A DNA stretch of 64,000 bases from JAWLGZ01 sp041690635 (GCA_041690635.1 JAWLGZ010000002.1:434001-498000); one strand, 5' to 3'. Shown: positions 49,154 to 58,666, numbered from the stretch's first letter. Notes: generated by a model from the letters alone, not told the origin. Numbers and translations: made by a program.

Positions 49154-50512
49154 TCAGAAAGGCAGGCCCGGCGGCATGCGGCCCTTGAGGCTGCGCATCA
49201 TCTTGGCCATTCCGCCCTTGGACATCTTCTTCATCATCTTCTGCATCTGGGTAAACTGCTTGAGCAGCCGGTTCACATCCTGCACCTGGGTGCCTGAACC
49301 GCCGGCAATGCGCCGCTTGCGGGAGCCCTTGATAAGGTCGGGGTGGGCACGCTCATGGGGGGTCATGGAGTTGATGATCGCCTCCAGGCGCTTAAACTCC
49401 TTGTCGTTCACCTGGCTCTTCACCCCGTCAGGCAGGTTGCCCATCCCCGGCATCTTGTCGAGCAGGCTGGCGACGCCGCCCATCCCCTGGAGCTGCTGCA
49501 ACTGCTGCCGGAAGTCCTCGAGGTCAAACCCCTTGCCCTTCTTGAGCTTGCGGGCCAGCTTCTCGGCCTGTTCCTGGTCCACCTGGCGCTGCACATCCTC
49601 AACCAGGGAGAGGACATCGCCCATGCCGAGGATGCGGGAGGCGATCCGGTCGGGGTGGAAGGGTTCCAGGGCGGCGGTCTTCTCGCCGACACCCATAAAC
49701 TTAATCGGCTTTCCGGTGATCTGCCGCACCGACAGCGCCGCACCGCCACGGGCGTCACCGTCCGCCTTGGTGAGGACCACACCGGTCAGCGGCAGCGCTT
49801 CGTGGAACGCCTTGGCCGTATTGGCCGCATCCTGACCGGTCATGGCATCGACAACGAACAGGGTCTCGATCGGATCCAGCGCGCTGTGCAAGCGCCGGAT
49901 CTCATCCATCATCGCCTCGTCGATGTGGAGCCGGCCGGCGGTGTCGATGATCACTACGTCAATGGCGCGCCGGCGCGCCTCCTCGATCGCACCACGACCG
50001 ATCGCCACCGGGTCCTGCCCGGTCTCACTGGGGAAGAAGGTCGCTCCCACTTCGCCGGCCAAGGTGCGCAACTGATCGATGGCCGCCGGGCGGTAGATAT
50101 CCGCACTCGCCACCAGCACCGACTTGTTCTTGCGCTCCTTGAGCCAGCGGGAGAGCTTGGCAACCGTGGTGGTCTTGCCGGAGCCCTGCAGGCCGGCCAT
50201 GAGGATGACCGCCGGCGGGCGGACGCTCAGATCCAGTTCCGCCGTGGTCTCACCCATCAGGGCGACCATCTCGTCGTTGACGATCTTCACCAGCGCCTGC
50301 CCGGGGGTGAGGCTCTGCAGCACCTCGGCACCGACCGCCCGCTCGCGTACGTGGTCGATGAACTCGCGCACCACCGGCAGGGCGACGTCCGCCTCCAGAA
50401 GCGCCATGCGCACCTCGCGCAGGGTCTCCTTGATGTTCTCCTCGGTCAGGCGCCCGGAGCCACGCAGGCTCTTCAGGGTCCGGTTCAGGCGTTCGGTAAG
50501 GGTTTCAAACAT
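49154..50512 (-). CDS. ffh: Signal recognition particle protein Ffh
   Basis: GTPase that binds signal sequences and 4.5S RNA and delivers nascent membrane proteins to FtsY. N domain: MFETLTERLNRTLKSLRGSG. G domain: GLQGSGKTTTVAKLSRWLKE, DIYRPAAIDQLRTLAGEVG, VVIIDTAGRLHIDEAMMDEI, LTKADGDARGGAALSV. The Met-rich M domain at the C-terminus includes GSGTQVQDVNRLLKQFTQMQ and KMMKKMSKGGMAKMMRSLKG. It is 452 residues long. ATG 50512 is clear; the frame upstream to 50617 is the heptamer repeat. The ffh-ypjD-yfjD and rpsP neighbourhood is as in E. coli. Confidence 0.97.
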   Translation of the reverse strand: MFETLTERLNRTLKSLRGSGRLTEENIKETLREVRMALLEADVALPVVREFIDHVRERAVGAEVLQSLTPGQALVKIVNDEMVALMGETTAELDLSVRPPAVILMAGLQGSGKTTTVAKLSRWLKERKNKSVLVASADIYRPAAIDQLRTLAGEVGATFFPSETGQDPVAIGRGAIEEARRRAIDVVIIDTAGRLHIDEAMMDEIRRLHSALDPIETLFVVDAMTGQDAANTAKAFHEALPLTGVVLTKADGDARGGAALSVRQITGKPIKFMGVGEKTAALEPFHPDRIASRILGMGDVLSLVEDVQRQVDQEQAEKLARKLKKGKGFDLEDFRQQLQQLQGMGGVASLLDKMPGMGNLPDGVKSQVNDKEFKRLEAIINSMTPHERAHPDLIKGSRKRRIAGGSGTQVQDVNRLLKQFTQMQKMMKKMSKGGMAKMMRSLKGRMPPGLPF

Positions 50513-50519
50513 TGCTAAT

Positions 50520-50551
50520 CGTCGGTGGTCGGTGGTCGGTGGTCGGTGGTC
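50520..50551. repeat. Short heptamer array (GGTCGGT)n upstream of ffh
   Basis: Four units of GGTCGGT are followed by GGTCC. It lies 8 bases upstream of the ffh start codon, in the place of its ribosome binding site. The same heptamer forms the arrays at 36813 and 37040. Confidence 0.75.
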
Positions 50552-50594
50552 CGGGTAGTGATCTTGCTTTTGACTACTGACCCAAGACCAATGA

Positions 50595-51365
50595 CTAGAT
50601 CGTGAATATCTCCCCACCCGTCAGGTGGTCGATACGATGATTGCCGAGCAGTTCCCGGCACTCTTCGAATATCTGGTTCTCCTCGCCGGGTTTGGCGTGG
50701 GTAAGCAGGATACGGGGGGAGTGTCGTAACTTTTTCAGATCCTCGGACAGTAGCGTAGGACAGTAGTGCCGGGATATCCGGCACAGCTCCTGTTCGGCAT
50801 TGGAGAAGGCCGCCTCGACAATGAGCAGGTCGAGCCGCTCGCCGGCGTTCAGCTCTTCCCAGAAGCTGTCGTTGGTGGTGGTGTCGGCACTGAAGGCGAA
50901 CACCCCCGAATCGCTGCTTACCCGAAAGGCGACCGTGGGCACGATATGGTTGACCGGGATCATCTCCAACCGGCGTCGGCCGACGGTGACGATCTCCCCC
51001 GGCGCCATGGGCACAAGGCGGAGCACCGGATTTTCGGGATTGGGCAGCCGGGTGAAGTCAGGCCAGATCACACCATTAAAAATGTGGGCCATCAGGGCGT
51101 CGATGGTGGCCTGTTGGGCGTGCACTGCCACCGTCCCCCTGAGAAGCAGCTCGTCGAACACCGTATCGACCATCAGCGGCAGTGCGTGGATGTGGTCGAG
51201 GTGCGAGTGGGAGAGAAAGATGTGGCGAATACCGGCCATCTCCTCCATGGAGAGTTCGCCGAGGCCACTACCGGCATCGATCAGAACATCGTCATCCAGA
51301 AGGAAGGCGGTGGTACGATGCCCTCGCCCGATTCCTCCACTGCACCCCAGTACGCGCAACCGCAT
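50595..51365 (-). CDS. Metallo-beta-lactamase-fold phosphodiesterase (cyclic-nucleotide PDE II-like)
   Basis: A 256-residue metal-dependent hydrolase. It begins MRLRVLGCSGGIGRGHRTTA, with the zinc motif FLSHSHLDHIHALPLMVD (HxHxDH), a later His in MIPVNHIVPTVAFRV, an Asp in FAFSADTTTNDSFWEEL, and a final His in PRILLTHAKPGEENQIFEE. These features match class II 3',5'-cyclic-nucleotide phosphodiesterases. cAMP is the usual substrate of that class, but related folds act on other phosphoesters. It is placed between ffh and ypjD, where E. coli has nothing. Confidence 0.83.
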   Translation of the reverse strand: MRLRVLGCSGGIGRGHRTTAFLLDDDVLIDAGSGLGELSMEEMAGIRHIFLSHSHLDHIHALPLMVDTVFDELLLRGTVAVHAQQATIDALMAHIFNGVIWPDFTRLPNPENPVLRLVPMAPGEIVTVGRRRLEMIPVNHIVPTVAFRVSSDSGVFAFSADTTTNDSFWEELNAGERLDLLIVEAAFSNAEQELCRISRHYCPTLLSEDLKKLRHSPRILLTHAKPGEENQIFEECRELLGNHRIDHLTGGEIFTI

Positions 51366-51612
51366 TCAGTTGTCCCCCGGCCGTCCCGCCGTTGCCTCTC
51401 CCATTTATTTATTCTCAGCCCGTACTTTCCGAGCGCGGGCACCGCATTTTGTACTAATTCAAGCGCCCTTGTCACACGCAATGGAACACAAACCCGGTTG
51501 GTGGTTCCGGCATTTCCGTGATCCGGCCCGCAGAATCGTAAAAAGGTGATCTGTTCCGGTGCTTCATCGGGCCGGCGCGTTGTGCGAACATGTGCGCCTT
51601 CGGAGATCATGC

Positions 51613-52419
51613 ATGAATGCAACCCTGACCTTTGCGGCGCTGGCCCTATATGGTGCCGCGACCATCCTCCTTATCCGCCGGCTGTCCCGGGGCGCCGCCG
51701 CGGGGAGCGCCTCCAAGTTCCCGCCGCTGGGGCTCGGCCTCGCCGGTGCCGCGATCCATGCCGTCCAGGTCCAGGCGGCGGTGTTCACCCCGACGGGCAT
51801 GGATCTCTCCTTTTTCAGCGTGGCCTCCCTGATCGCCTGGCTGGTCAGTCTGCTGGTGCTGCTGGCGGCCTTGGTGCGTTCGGTGGAGAACATCGCCATC
51901 GTCACGCTGCCGCTGGCGGCAGTAGCCGACCTGCTGCGGATGATCGTTCCCGCGGAGGGGGCCATCGTGACCGATGCCGGTCCCGGTATCGAAGCCCATA
52001 TCACACTCTCCCTGCTCGCCTACAGCGTACTGACCATCGCCGCCGTGCAGGCGGTGCTGGTGGCGGTGCAGGACCGGCAGTTGCGAAACCGCCACCCGGG
52101 CGGATTCATCCGTGCGCTGCCGCCGCTGGAGACAATGGAGGCGACGCTGTTCGACCTCATCGGCGTGGGTTTTGCCCTGCTCAGCCTTGCCCTGCTGTCC
52201 GGTACGCTTTTTCTGGAGGACATCTTTGCTCAGCACCTGGTCCACAAGACGGTGCTGTCGGTCTCTGCCTGGCTGGTGTTCGCCACCCTGCTGTGGGGCC
52301 GGGGACGATTCGGCTGGCGAGGCCGACCGGCTATCCGCTGGACCCTGGGCGGCTTCGCCACCCTGATGGTCGCCTACTTCGGCAGCAAGCTGGTGATGGA
52401 AGTGATCCTGCGAGGTTGA
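51613..52419 (+). CDS. ypjD: Inner-membrane cytochrome c assembly-like protein
   Basis: A 268-residue polytopic membrane protein with about eight helices and the CcsA/CcmC-like domain (SLLAYSVLTIAAVQAVLVAV, LFDLIGVGFALLSLALLSGT, HLVHKTVLSVSAWLVFATLL). E. coli YpjD lies next to ffh and yfjD in the same arrangement. A role in divalent metal homeostasis has been suggested there; a heme-handling role is only implied by the domain name. ATG 51613 is preferred to an in-frame start at 51559 because it begins right at the first helix. Confidence 0.88.
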   Translation: MNATLTFAALALYGAATILLIRRLSRGAAAGSASKFPPLGLGLAGAAIHAVQVQAAVFTPTGMDLSFFSVASLIAWLVSLLVLLAALVRSVENIAIVTLPLAAVADLLRMIVPAEGAIVTDAGPGIEAHITLSLLAYSVLTIAAVQAVLVAVQDRQLRNRHPGGFIRALPPLETMEATLFDLIGVGFALLSLALLSGTLFLEDIFAQHLVHKTVLSVSAWLVFATLLWGRGRFGWRGRPAIRWTLGGFATLMVAYFGSKLVMEVILRG

Positions 52420-52480
52420 CAAGCCCGCCGCGGTCGGTCGTAATTCCCTTACCCACCAAAACGTCGAGGTCTTTCCCTTT

Positions 52481-53752
52481 TTGTTAGGCGATATTCCCAT
52501 AGGTGCGCTTTTCGGCGCCCTCATCCTCCTTATCATCCTCTCCGCACTTTTTTCAGGGTCCGAGACGGGGCTTATCAGCCTCAATCGGTATCGGCTTCGC
52601 CACATGGCGCAGGCCGGGCACCCGGGAGCGGTGCGAGCCAGCGAACTGCTGCGACGGCCAGACCGGCTGATTGGGCTGATCCTGCTCGGCAACAACTTCG
52701 TCAACATCCTCGCTTCCGCCCTGGCGACGCTCATCGCCCTGCGGCTTGCCGGGGAGGCGGGCATCTGGATCGCCACGCTGCTGCTCACGGTGACCGTGCT
52801 CATCTTTGCCGAGGTGGCACCAAAGACCCTGGCCGCCCTGCACCCGGAGCGGATCGCCTTTCCCGCCAGTTATGTGCTCGGTCCGCTGCTTCGGGTCTTT
52901 TACCCGTTGGTGTGGGTGGTAAACATGATCGCGAACGCCCTGCTTCGCCTGCTCGGCGTGCCGACCGACAGCATGCCTACTCAGCACCTCAACACCGAGG
53001 AGTTGCGGACCGTGCTCAATGAAAGCAGTGCCGTCATTCCCCAGCGCCACCAGGCGATGTTGCTTAGCATCCTCGATCTGGAGAAGGTCACGGTGGAGGA
53101 CATCATGGTCCCTCGCAGTGAGATTACGGGTCTCGATCTGGAGGATGACTGGGAGCTGATCATCAGCCAGATCACCAGCAGTCAGCACACCCGTCTCCCT
53201 GTGTGGCGCGGCAGCATCGAACATGTGATCGGCCTGGTCCACCTACGCAAACTGCTGGCGATGCAGCAGCACGGGGAACTGGACCGCGACACGCTCTCGC
53301 AGGTCATGCAGGAGGCCTATTTCGTTCCGGAAAGCACCCCGCTCAACACCCAGCTGCTCAACTTTCAGCAACAGCGGCGTCGCATCGCTCTGGTGGTGGA
53401 CGAATACGGCGACATCCAGGGGCTGGTCACCCTGGACGACATCCTGGAGGAGATTGTGGGCGAGTTCACCACCGCCTCGGCCGCCGGTTCCAGGGATGTC
53501 CACCCCCAGGAGGACGGGACCTACCTGGTCGACGGCAGTGCAAACGTACGGGAACTCAACCGGGTCATGGGCTGGAATCTGCCCACCGAAGGGGCCAAGA
53601 CCCTCAACGGGGTGATTACCGAGTACCTTGAGTCGATCCCGGAGCCCGGCACCAGTATCCTGCTGAACGACTATCCTATCGAGATCGTGCAGACCACCGG
53701 CAATGCGGTGAAGACCGTGCGCATCGACCCCAACTTCGCCCGTCGGCACTGA
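52481..53752 (+). CDS. yfjD: CNNM/CorB-type transporter with CBS domains
   Basis: A 423-residue membrane protein. The DUF21/CNNM domain (IPIGALFGALILLIILSALF, SGSETGLISLNRYRLRHMAQ, LILLGNNFVNILASALATLI, LIFAEVAPKTLAALHPER) is followed by two CBS domains (VTVEDIMVPRSEITGLDLED; ALVVDEYGDIQGLVTLDDIL) and a CorC_HlyC domain (YLVDGSANVRELNRVMGWNL). Members export or regulate magnesium and cobalt. The TTG at 52481 is the only suitable start because no ATG occurs before the first helix. Confidence 0.9.
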   Translation: MLGDIPIGALFGALILLIILSALFSGSETGLISLNRYRLRHMAQAGHPGAVRASELLRRPDRLIGLILLGNNFVNILASALATLIALRLAGEAGIWIATLLLTVTVLIFAEVAPKTLAALHPERIAFPASYVLGPLLRVFYPLVWVVNMIANALLRLLGVPTDSMPTQHLNTEELRTVLNESSAVIPQRHQAMLLSILDLEKVTVEDIMVPRSEITGLDLEDDWELIISQITSSQHTRLPVWRGSIEHVIGLVHLRKLLAMQQHGELDRDTLSQVMQEAYFVPESTPLNTQLLNFQQQRRRIALVVDEYGDIQGLVTLDDILEEIVGEFTTASAAGSRDVHPQEDGTYLVDGSANVRELNRVMGWNLPTEGAKTLNGVITEYLESIPEPGTSILLNDYPIEIVQTTGNAVKTVRIDPNFARRH

Positions 53753-53785
53753 GAACGGCTGCGCGGAAAGCAGAAGGGGTAGTAT

Positions 53786-53801
53786 GCCCCCCACGGGGGG
53801 C
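53786..53801. other. Perfect GC-rich palindrome before the FHA gene
   Basis: GCCCCCCACGGGGGGC has a 7-bp stem with a two-base loop, 33 bases after the yfjD stop. TATAAT follows at 53806-53811 and could be a -10 box for the FHA gene; its -35 partner is not clear. The palindrome may act as a terminator or binding site. Confidence 0.4.
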
Positions 53802-53845
53802 GCATTATAATGGCCTCCCCGGATAGCCGAATCAGAGGGACATCG

Positions 53846-54490
53846 GTGCCGCAACTGACGCTGGCATTCAAGGGCATGGCACTCAAGGTGATCCCCCTGA
53901 CCGGGGAGACAACCTGCATTGGCCGTGCCCCTGATTGCGATATTCATATCGACAGCCTGGCCGTGCAGCCCCGTCATGCGGAGGTGGTGCAACGCGACAC
54001 AGGTCACATTCTGCGCGATCTCGGCACCGAAGAGGGGACCTTCCTCAACCGCCGTCGCATCGAGGGCGAGTGCCCGCTGAAGCCGGGTGACCTTATCGGC
54101 GTAGGCAAGCACACCCTGACCTACGAGACACAACAGGAGCCGGCCCAGCCACCTGAGGAGGAACCGGTGGAGGCGGAGGCGGACGAAAGGGAGGAGGAAC
54201 ACCCCCTGCTGCGTCCGGCCATGCGGGAGAAGAAGGCCTGGCTGCAGATACTCAACGGCCAGAACCTGGGCAAGACCATCAGCCTGAACCGGCAAATGAC
54301 AAATCTAGGCAAGCCGGGCCTGCAGATGGCGGTCATCGCCCATCGCAATGACGGCTACTTTGTCGCCCATCTGGAGGGTGAGCACCCCACCCGGGTCGGC
54401 GGTGAATCGATCGGCGACAGCAGTCACCTGCTCCAGGACGGGGATATCATCCAGATCGGCAATATCAAGGTGCAGTTCTACCTGCAATAG
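53846..54490 (+). CDS. FHA-domain protein (two FHA modules)
   Basis: A 214-residue protein. FHA 1: LKVIPLTGETTCIGRAPDCD, IHIDSLAVQPRHAEVVQRDT, GTFLNRRRIEGECPLKPGD. After an acidic linker (EEEPVEAEADEREEEHP) a second FHA-like module starts at AWLQILNGQNLGKTISLNRQ and ends HLLQDGDIIQIGNIKVQFYL, with the RAPDCD-type Arg less clear. FHA domains bind phosphothreonine, so a Ser/Thr kinase should exist elsewhere; none is in the window. GTG 53846 has AGAGGG nine bases upstream; an ATG at 53810 coincides with a TATAAT box. A PilZ gene follows after 19 bases. Confidence 0.85.
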   Translation: MPQLTLAFKGMALKVIPLTGETTCIGRAPDCDIHIDSLAVQPRHAEVVQRDTGHILRDLGTEEGTFLNRRRIEGECPLKPGDLIGVGKHTLTYETQQEPAQPPEEEPVEAEADEREEEHPLLRPAMREKKAWLQILNGQNLGKTISLNRQMTNLGKPGLQMAVIAHRNDGYFVAHLEGEHPTRVGGESIGDSSHLLQDGDIIQIGNIKVQFYLQ

Positions 54491-54509
54491 CGACCACACC
54501 GGAGGCTTC

Positions 54510-54890
54510 ATGGCAGCACAGCAGGACGGAGAACGGCGGCGATTTGTCCGTGTCCCTATCGACGGCAGCGCCAAACTCCTGTGCAGTGGCCGTGAGTGGG
54601 ACGCCCGCTTTCTCGATGTCTCCCTCAAAGGGGCACTCATCAGCCGCCCGAAGGCGTGGCAGGGAGCCAGCGATACAGCTTGCGAGTTGCACCTCCTGCT
54701 GGGCGAAGGGGACGTGGTGATCACCATGCAGGGCACGGTGGCACACGCCGACCCGGACCACCTCGGCTTCCGCTGCGACCACATCGGACTGGAGAGTGTC
54801 TCCCACCTCAAGCGCCTGCTTGAACTCAATCTTGGCGACGAACGCCTGCTCGAACGCGAGCTGTTCGAACTCGCCGCACGGAGCGACTGA
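54510..54890 (+). CDS. PilZ-domain protein
   Basis: A 126-residue single PilZ domain, a cyclic di-GMP receptor. The binding signature is present at the start: GERRRFVRVPIDGSAKLLC (RxxxR as RRRFVR), then the D/NxSxxG part as LDVSLKGALI. AHADPDHLGFRCDHIGLESV completes the barrel. ATG 54510 has a strong GGAGG seven bases upstream. It is probably co-transcribed with the FHA gene. It may respond to the diguanylate cyclases encoded elsewhere in the window. Confidence 0.9.
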   Translation: MAAQQDGERRRFVRVPIDGSAKLLCSGREWDARFLDVSLKGALISRPKAWQGASDTACELHLLLGEGDVVITMQGTVAHADPDHLGFRCDHIGLESVSHLKRLLELNLGDERLLERELFELAARSD

Positions 54891-54957
54891 CCGTTCCACT
54901 CCCCCGCGCTGCCCCCATGCGGCGCCCGAAATCCACAACAACCGGGAGAGTGACAAC

Positions 54958-55932
54958 ATGAAAAATCCTTCTGCCCTCGCGTTGTGCCTGGCACTGGCGG
55001 CCGGCACCGCTTCAACCGTTCCTGCCATCGCCGCCGAGCAGCGGTTCGTCACCATCGGGACAGGCGGCGTCACCGGCGTCTACTACCCGGCCGGCGGCGC
55101 CATCTGCCGGCTGGTGAACAAAAACCGCAAGGAACACAGTATCCGCTGCTCCGTCGAATCCACCGGCGGCTCGGTGTACAACACCAACGCCATCGCCCAG
55201 GGCGAACTGGACTTCGGCATCGTCCAGTCGGATGTGCAGCACAACGCCTATCACGGGGCGGAGCAGTTCCAGACCGGTGCCGTGAAAAATCTGCGCGCCG
55301 TCTTCTCCCTCCATCCGGAGCCCTTTACGGTGGTCGCCCGTGCCGATGCCAACGTCACCGAGTTCACCGGACTCAAGGGCAAACGGGTCAACGTCGGCAA
55401 CCCGGGTTCCGGCCAACGCGCCACCATCGAGGCGCTGATGCGCAATTTGGGCTGGCAGATGGGGGACTTCGCCCTCGCCTCCGAACTGAAGGCGGCGGAG
55501 ATGGCCCAGGCACTCTGCGACAACCGGATCGATGCCTTCGTCTACACGGTCGGCCACCCCAACGGCTCCATCAAGGAGGCGACAACCACCTGTGATGCCA
55601 CGCTGGTGAACGTGGACAGCGACGCCGCCGGCAAGCTGGTTCACGACACCCCCTATTACTCAACGGCCATCATCCCGGGCGGCATGTACCGGGGCACCGA
55701 TGCCGATGCCGTCACCTTCGGGGTGCGCGCCACCCTGGTCACCCATGCCGACACTCCGGACAGCGTCGTCTACGAGGTGGTGAAGGGTGTGTTCGAGAAT
55801 TTCGACGACTTCACCCGGCTGCACCCGGCATTTGCCGTGCTGATAAAGGACGAAATGGTGAAGGCCTCCCTCTCCGCCCCGCTCCATCCGGGCGCCGAGA
55901 AGTATTACCGCGAGGCGGGGCTGATCAAATAG
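54958..55932 (+). CDS. TAXI-family TRAP transporter solute receptor
   Basis: A periplasmic binding protein of 324 residues. The signal peptide (MKNPSALALCLALAAGTAST, cleavage after IAA) is followed by the TAXI pattern FVTIGTGGVTGVYYPAGGAI, RCSVESTGGSVYNTNAIAQG, LDFGIVQSDVQHNAYHG, and later GLKGKRVNVGNPGSGQRATI. Such receptors bring small organic acids or amino acids to sodium-driven TRAP permeases. The ligand is unknown. GGGAGAG lies upstream of ATG 54958. The matching permease gene follows after 25 bases. Confidence 0.94.
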   Translation: MKNPSALALCLALAAGTASTVPAIAAEQRFVTIGTGGVTGVYYPAGGAICRLVNKNRKEHSIRCSVESTGGSVYNTNAIAQGELDFGIVQSDVQHNAYHGAEQFQTGAVKNLRAVFSLHPEPFTVVARADANVTEFTGLKGKRVNVGNPGSGQRATIEALMRNLGWQMGDFALASELKAAEMAQALCDNRIDAFVYTVGHPNGSIKEATTTCDATLVNVDSDAAGKLVHDTPYYSTAIIPGGMYRGTDADAVTFGVRATLVTHADTPDSVVYEVVKGVFENFDDFTRLHPAFAVLIKDEMVKASLSAPLHPGAEKYYREAGLIK

Positions 55933-55957
55933 CACACCCCGTTCCGGGGACCGGGTG

Positions 55958-58588
55958 ATGGCAGAACAGGGCAGGAACAACCGCGGGAGTGCCGGGGCGA
56001 GGTGGCGCGACACCGAGGTCCCCATCTCCCGTGAAGAGAAGGCGGGCCTCGACCCGGCGGTCGAGGATGCGATCGCCGAGTCCGAGACCGGTGCCCGTGC
56101 TCCTTCCGGCGTTCCGGCACAGATTCTCATCCATGCCACACTCGCCTGGTCGCTGTTTCAGCTCTGGCTGGTCTCGCCGCTGCCGTTCATCCTCAATCTC
56201 GGCATCTTCAACTCGACCGAGGCCCGTTCGATTCATCTGGCGTTCGCCATCTTCCTGGCCTACACCGCCTACCCCGCCTTGAAGTCCAGCCCGCGCGACC
56301 GCATCCCCTGGCACGACTGGCTGTTTGGACTGACCGCCGCCCTCTGTGCCGGCTACCTGTCGCTGTTCCAGCACGAACTGGCCACCCGCGCCGGTCTACC
56401 CTCGACCCTGGATATCGCGGTTGGCGTCACCGGCGTGCTGCTGCTGCTGGAAGCGACCCGCCGCACCCTGGGGCCACCGTTGATGGTGGTGGCGGCGCTG
56501 TTTCTCGCCTATACGTTCCTCGGCCCGTACATGCCGGAGATCCTCGCACACAAGGGTGCCAGTCTTTCGAAGGCGGCGAGCCACTACTGGATCACCACCG
56601 AAGGGGTGTTCGGAATCGCCCTCGGTGTCTCCACCTCCATGGTGTTCCTGTTCGTCCTGTTCGGCTCGCTGCTGGAGCGTGCCGGGGCGGGCGCCTATTT
56701 CATCCGCGTTGCCTTCTCGGTGCTCGGCCACTTTCGAGGCGGCCCGGCCAAGGCAGCGGTGCTCTCCTCCGGCATGACCGGCCTCATCTCCGGCTCCTCC
56801 ATCGCCAACGTGGTGACCACCGGCACCTTCACCATCCCGCTGATGAAGCGGGTCGGGCTGCCTGCCGAAAAGGCCGGTGCAGTCGAAGTGGCCTCCTCCA
56901 CCAACGGTCAGTTGACGCCGCCGGTGATGGGTGCCGCCGCCTTTCTGATGGTGGAGTACGTCGGCATCTCCTATGTCGAGTTGATCAAACACGCCATCGT
57001 GCCGGCACTGATTGCCTACATCGCACTGTTCTACATCGTCCACCTGGAGGCGATGAAACTGGGCCTCAAGGGGATGGAACGGGAGATTCCCTGGCCCTTG
57101 CGCTCGGCGCTGGTGGGTGTGTTCGGCACCTTCTTCGGACTCGTGATCCTCTCCTTCCTGCTCTACCACGGCCTCGGCTGGGTGAAGGGGGTGTTCGGAG
57201 AGGCCACACCCTGGATAACTACCCTGCTGGCGTTCACGGCTTACGTGGGTCTGCTCGCCCGGGCGGTTCGCTTCCCCGAACCGGCACCCCTCGACAGGGT
57301 GAGTCGGCTGCCGCCGCCGGGACCTACCATACAGTCGGGACTCCACTTCCTGCTGCCGGTGGTGGTGCTGATATGGAACCTGATGGTGGAGCGCCTGAGT
57401 CCGGGGCTCTCAGCCTTCTGGGCCACCCTGTTCATGATGTTCATCATCGTGACCCAGCGCCCCCTCAGGGTGCTGATGGGACGAGGTGGCGAAATCCGGT
57501 CCGCATTTCGCGCCGGCCTCACCGACCTCAAGGCGGGACTGGTCTCCGGTGCGCGCAACATGATCGCCATCGGCGTCGCCACCGCCGCGGCCGGCATTGT
57601 CGTCGGCACCGTCACCCTCACCGGGGTCGGCCTGGTGATGACCGAACTGGTGGAGTTCATCTCCGGCGGCAATGTGATGCTGATGCTCCTGCTCACCGCC
57701 GTCATCAGCCTGATCCTCGGCATGGGTCTGCCGACCACCGCCAACTACATCGTCGTCTCCACCCTCATGGCGCCGGTTATCGTCACCCTTGGTGCCGAAG
57801 CGGGGCTGATCGTTCCGCTCATTGCCGTGCACCTGTTCGTGTTCTACTTCGGCATTCTTGCCGACGACACGCCGCCGGTGGGACTGGCCGCCTTCGCCGC
57901 CTCCGCCATCGCGCGATCCGATCCGATCAGGACCGGCATTCAGGGGTTCGCCTACGACATCCGCACCGCCGTCCTGCCGTTCCTGTTCATCTTCAATACC
58001 GAGTTGCTGCTGATTGGCGTCGATACGCTCTGGCATGGCGCGGCCGTGTTCCTCGTCGGCCTGACCGCCATGCTCACCTTTGCCGCGGCAACCCAGCGCT
58101 TCCTGCTGGTGCAAACCCGATGGTGGGAGGTTGCGGCGCTGTTGCTGGTCGCCTTCACCCTGTTTCGGCCCGACTTCTGGTGGGATCGGCTTCACCCGCC
58201 GTTTGACGAGTTGCCGGGAAACCGCATCGTCGAGGTGGCGGAGAGCCAGCCGGCCGGTGCCCGTCTGCGCATGGCGGTGACCGGCTTGACCATCGAAGGC
58301 AACGAGGTCACCAAATGGATCGCGCTGCCGCTCGGTGAATCCAATGGTGGAGAGGAACGGCTGCGCACTGCCGGTATCGAGCTGCGTGAGGAGGCGGGCC
58401 GGATGTTCATCGATCACCTCGCCTTCGCCAGTCCTGCCGAAAAACTCGGCCTGGACTTCGACTTCGAAGTGCTCGCGGTGCAGCAGGCGCGGGAACGCCC
58501 GCCGCAGGCGCTGATGTTCATTCCCGCCTACCTGTTATTGGGCATTCTCCTCTGGAATCAGCAGCGCCGACGCCGTCCGGCTCAATAG
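55958..58588 (+). CDS. TRAP transporter fused permease (4TM/12TM)
   Basis: An 876-residue membrane protein with the small (DctQ-like) and large (DctM-like) TRAP subunits fused, the usual form for TAXI systems. It has many membrane helices and the family patterns GAGAYFIRVAFSVLGHFRGG, PAKAAVLSSGMTGLISGSSI, NVVTTGTFTIPLMKRVGLP, EVASSTNGQLTPPVMGAAAF, LGMGLPTTANYIVVSTLMAP. The C-terminal 150 residues after the last typical TRAP helix are an extra soluble part (DELPGNRIVEVAESQPAGAR ... EKLGLDFDFEVLAV). This is a DUF3394-like extension. ATG 55958 is three bases after an equally possible GTG. Confidence 0.93.
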   Translation: MAEQGRNNRGSAGARWRDTEVPISREEKAGLDPAVEDAIAESETGARAPSGVPAQILIHATLAWSLFQLWLVSPLPFILNLGIFNSTEARSIHLAFAIFLAYTAYPALKSSPRDRIPWHDWLFGLTAALCAGYLSLFQHELATRAGLPSTLDIAVGVTGVLLLLEATRRTLGPPLMVVAALFLAYTFLGPYMPEILAHKGASLSKAASHYWITTEGVFGIALGVSTSMVFLFVLFGSLLERAGAGAYFIRVAFSVLGHFRGGPAKAAVLSSGMTGLISGSSIANVVTTGTFTIPLMKRVGLPAEKAGAVEVASSTNGQLTPPVMGAAAFLMVEYVGISYVELIKHAIVPALIAYIALFYIVHLEAMKLGLKGMEREIPWPLRSALVGVFGTFFGLVILSFLLYHGLGWVKGVFGEATPWITTLLAFTAYVGLLARAVRFPEPAPLDRVSRLPPPGPTIQSGLHFLLPVVVLIWNLMVERLSPGLSAFWATLFMMFIIVTQRPLRVLMGRGGEIRSAFRAGLTDLKAGLVSGARNMIAIGVATAAAGIVVGTVTLTGVGLVMTELVEFISGGNVMLMLLLTAVISLILGMGLPTTANYIVVSTLMAPVIVTLGAEAGLIVPLIAVHLFVFYFGILADDTPPVGLAAFAASAIARSDPIRTGIQGFAYDIRTAVLPFLFIFNTELLLIGVDTLWHGAAVFLVGLTAMLTFAAATQRFLLVQTRWWEVAALLLVAFTLFRPDFWWDRLHPPFDELPGNRIVEVAESQPAGARLRMAVTGLTIEGNEVTKWIALPLGESNGGEERLRTAGIELREEAGRMFIDHLAFASPAEKLGLDFDFEVLAVQQARERPPQALMFIPAYLLLGILLWNQQRRRRPAQ

Positions 58589-58666
58589 GAATTGAATCCT
58601 GCCGACGCTCCCGCCGAGGTTGTGCGTAACCCGTGAAGGGTCGCCTTGGGTAGGCGTCTTGCATCG

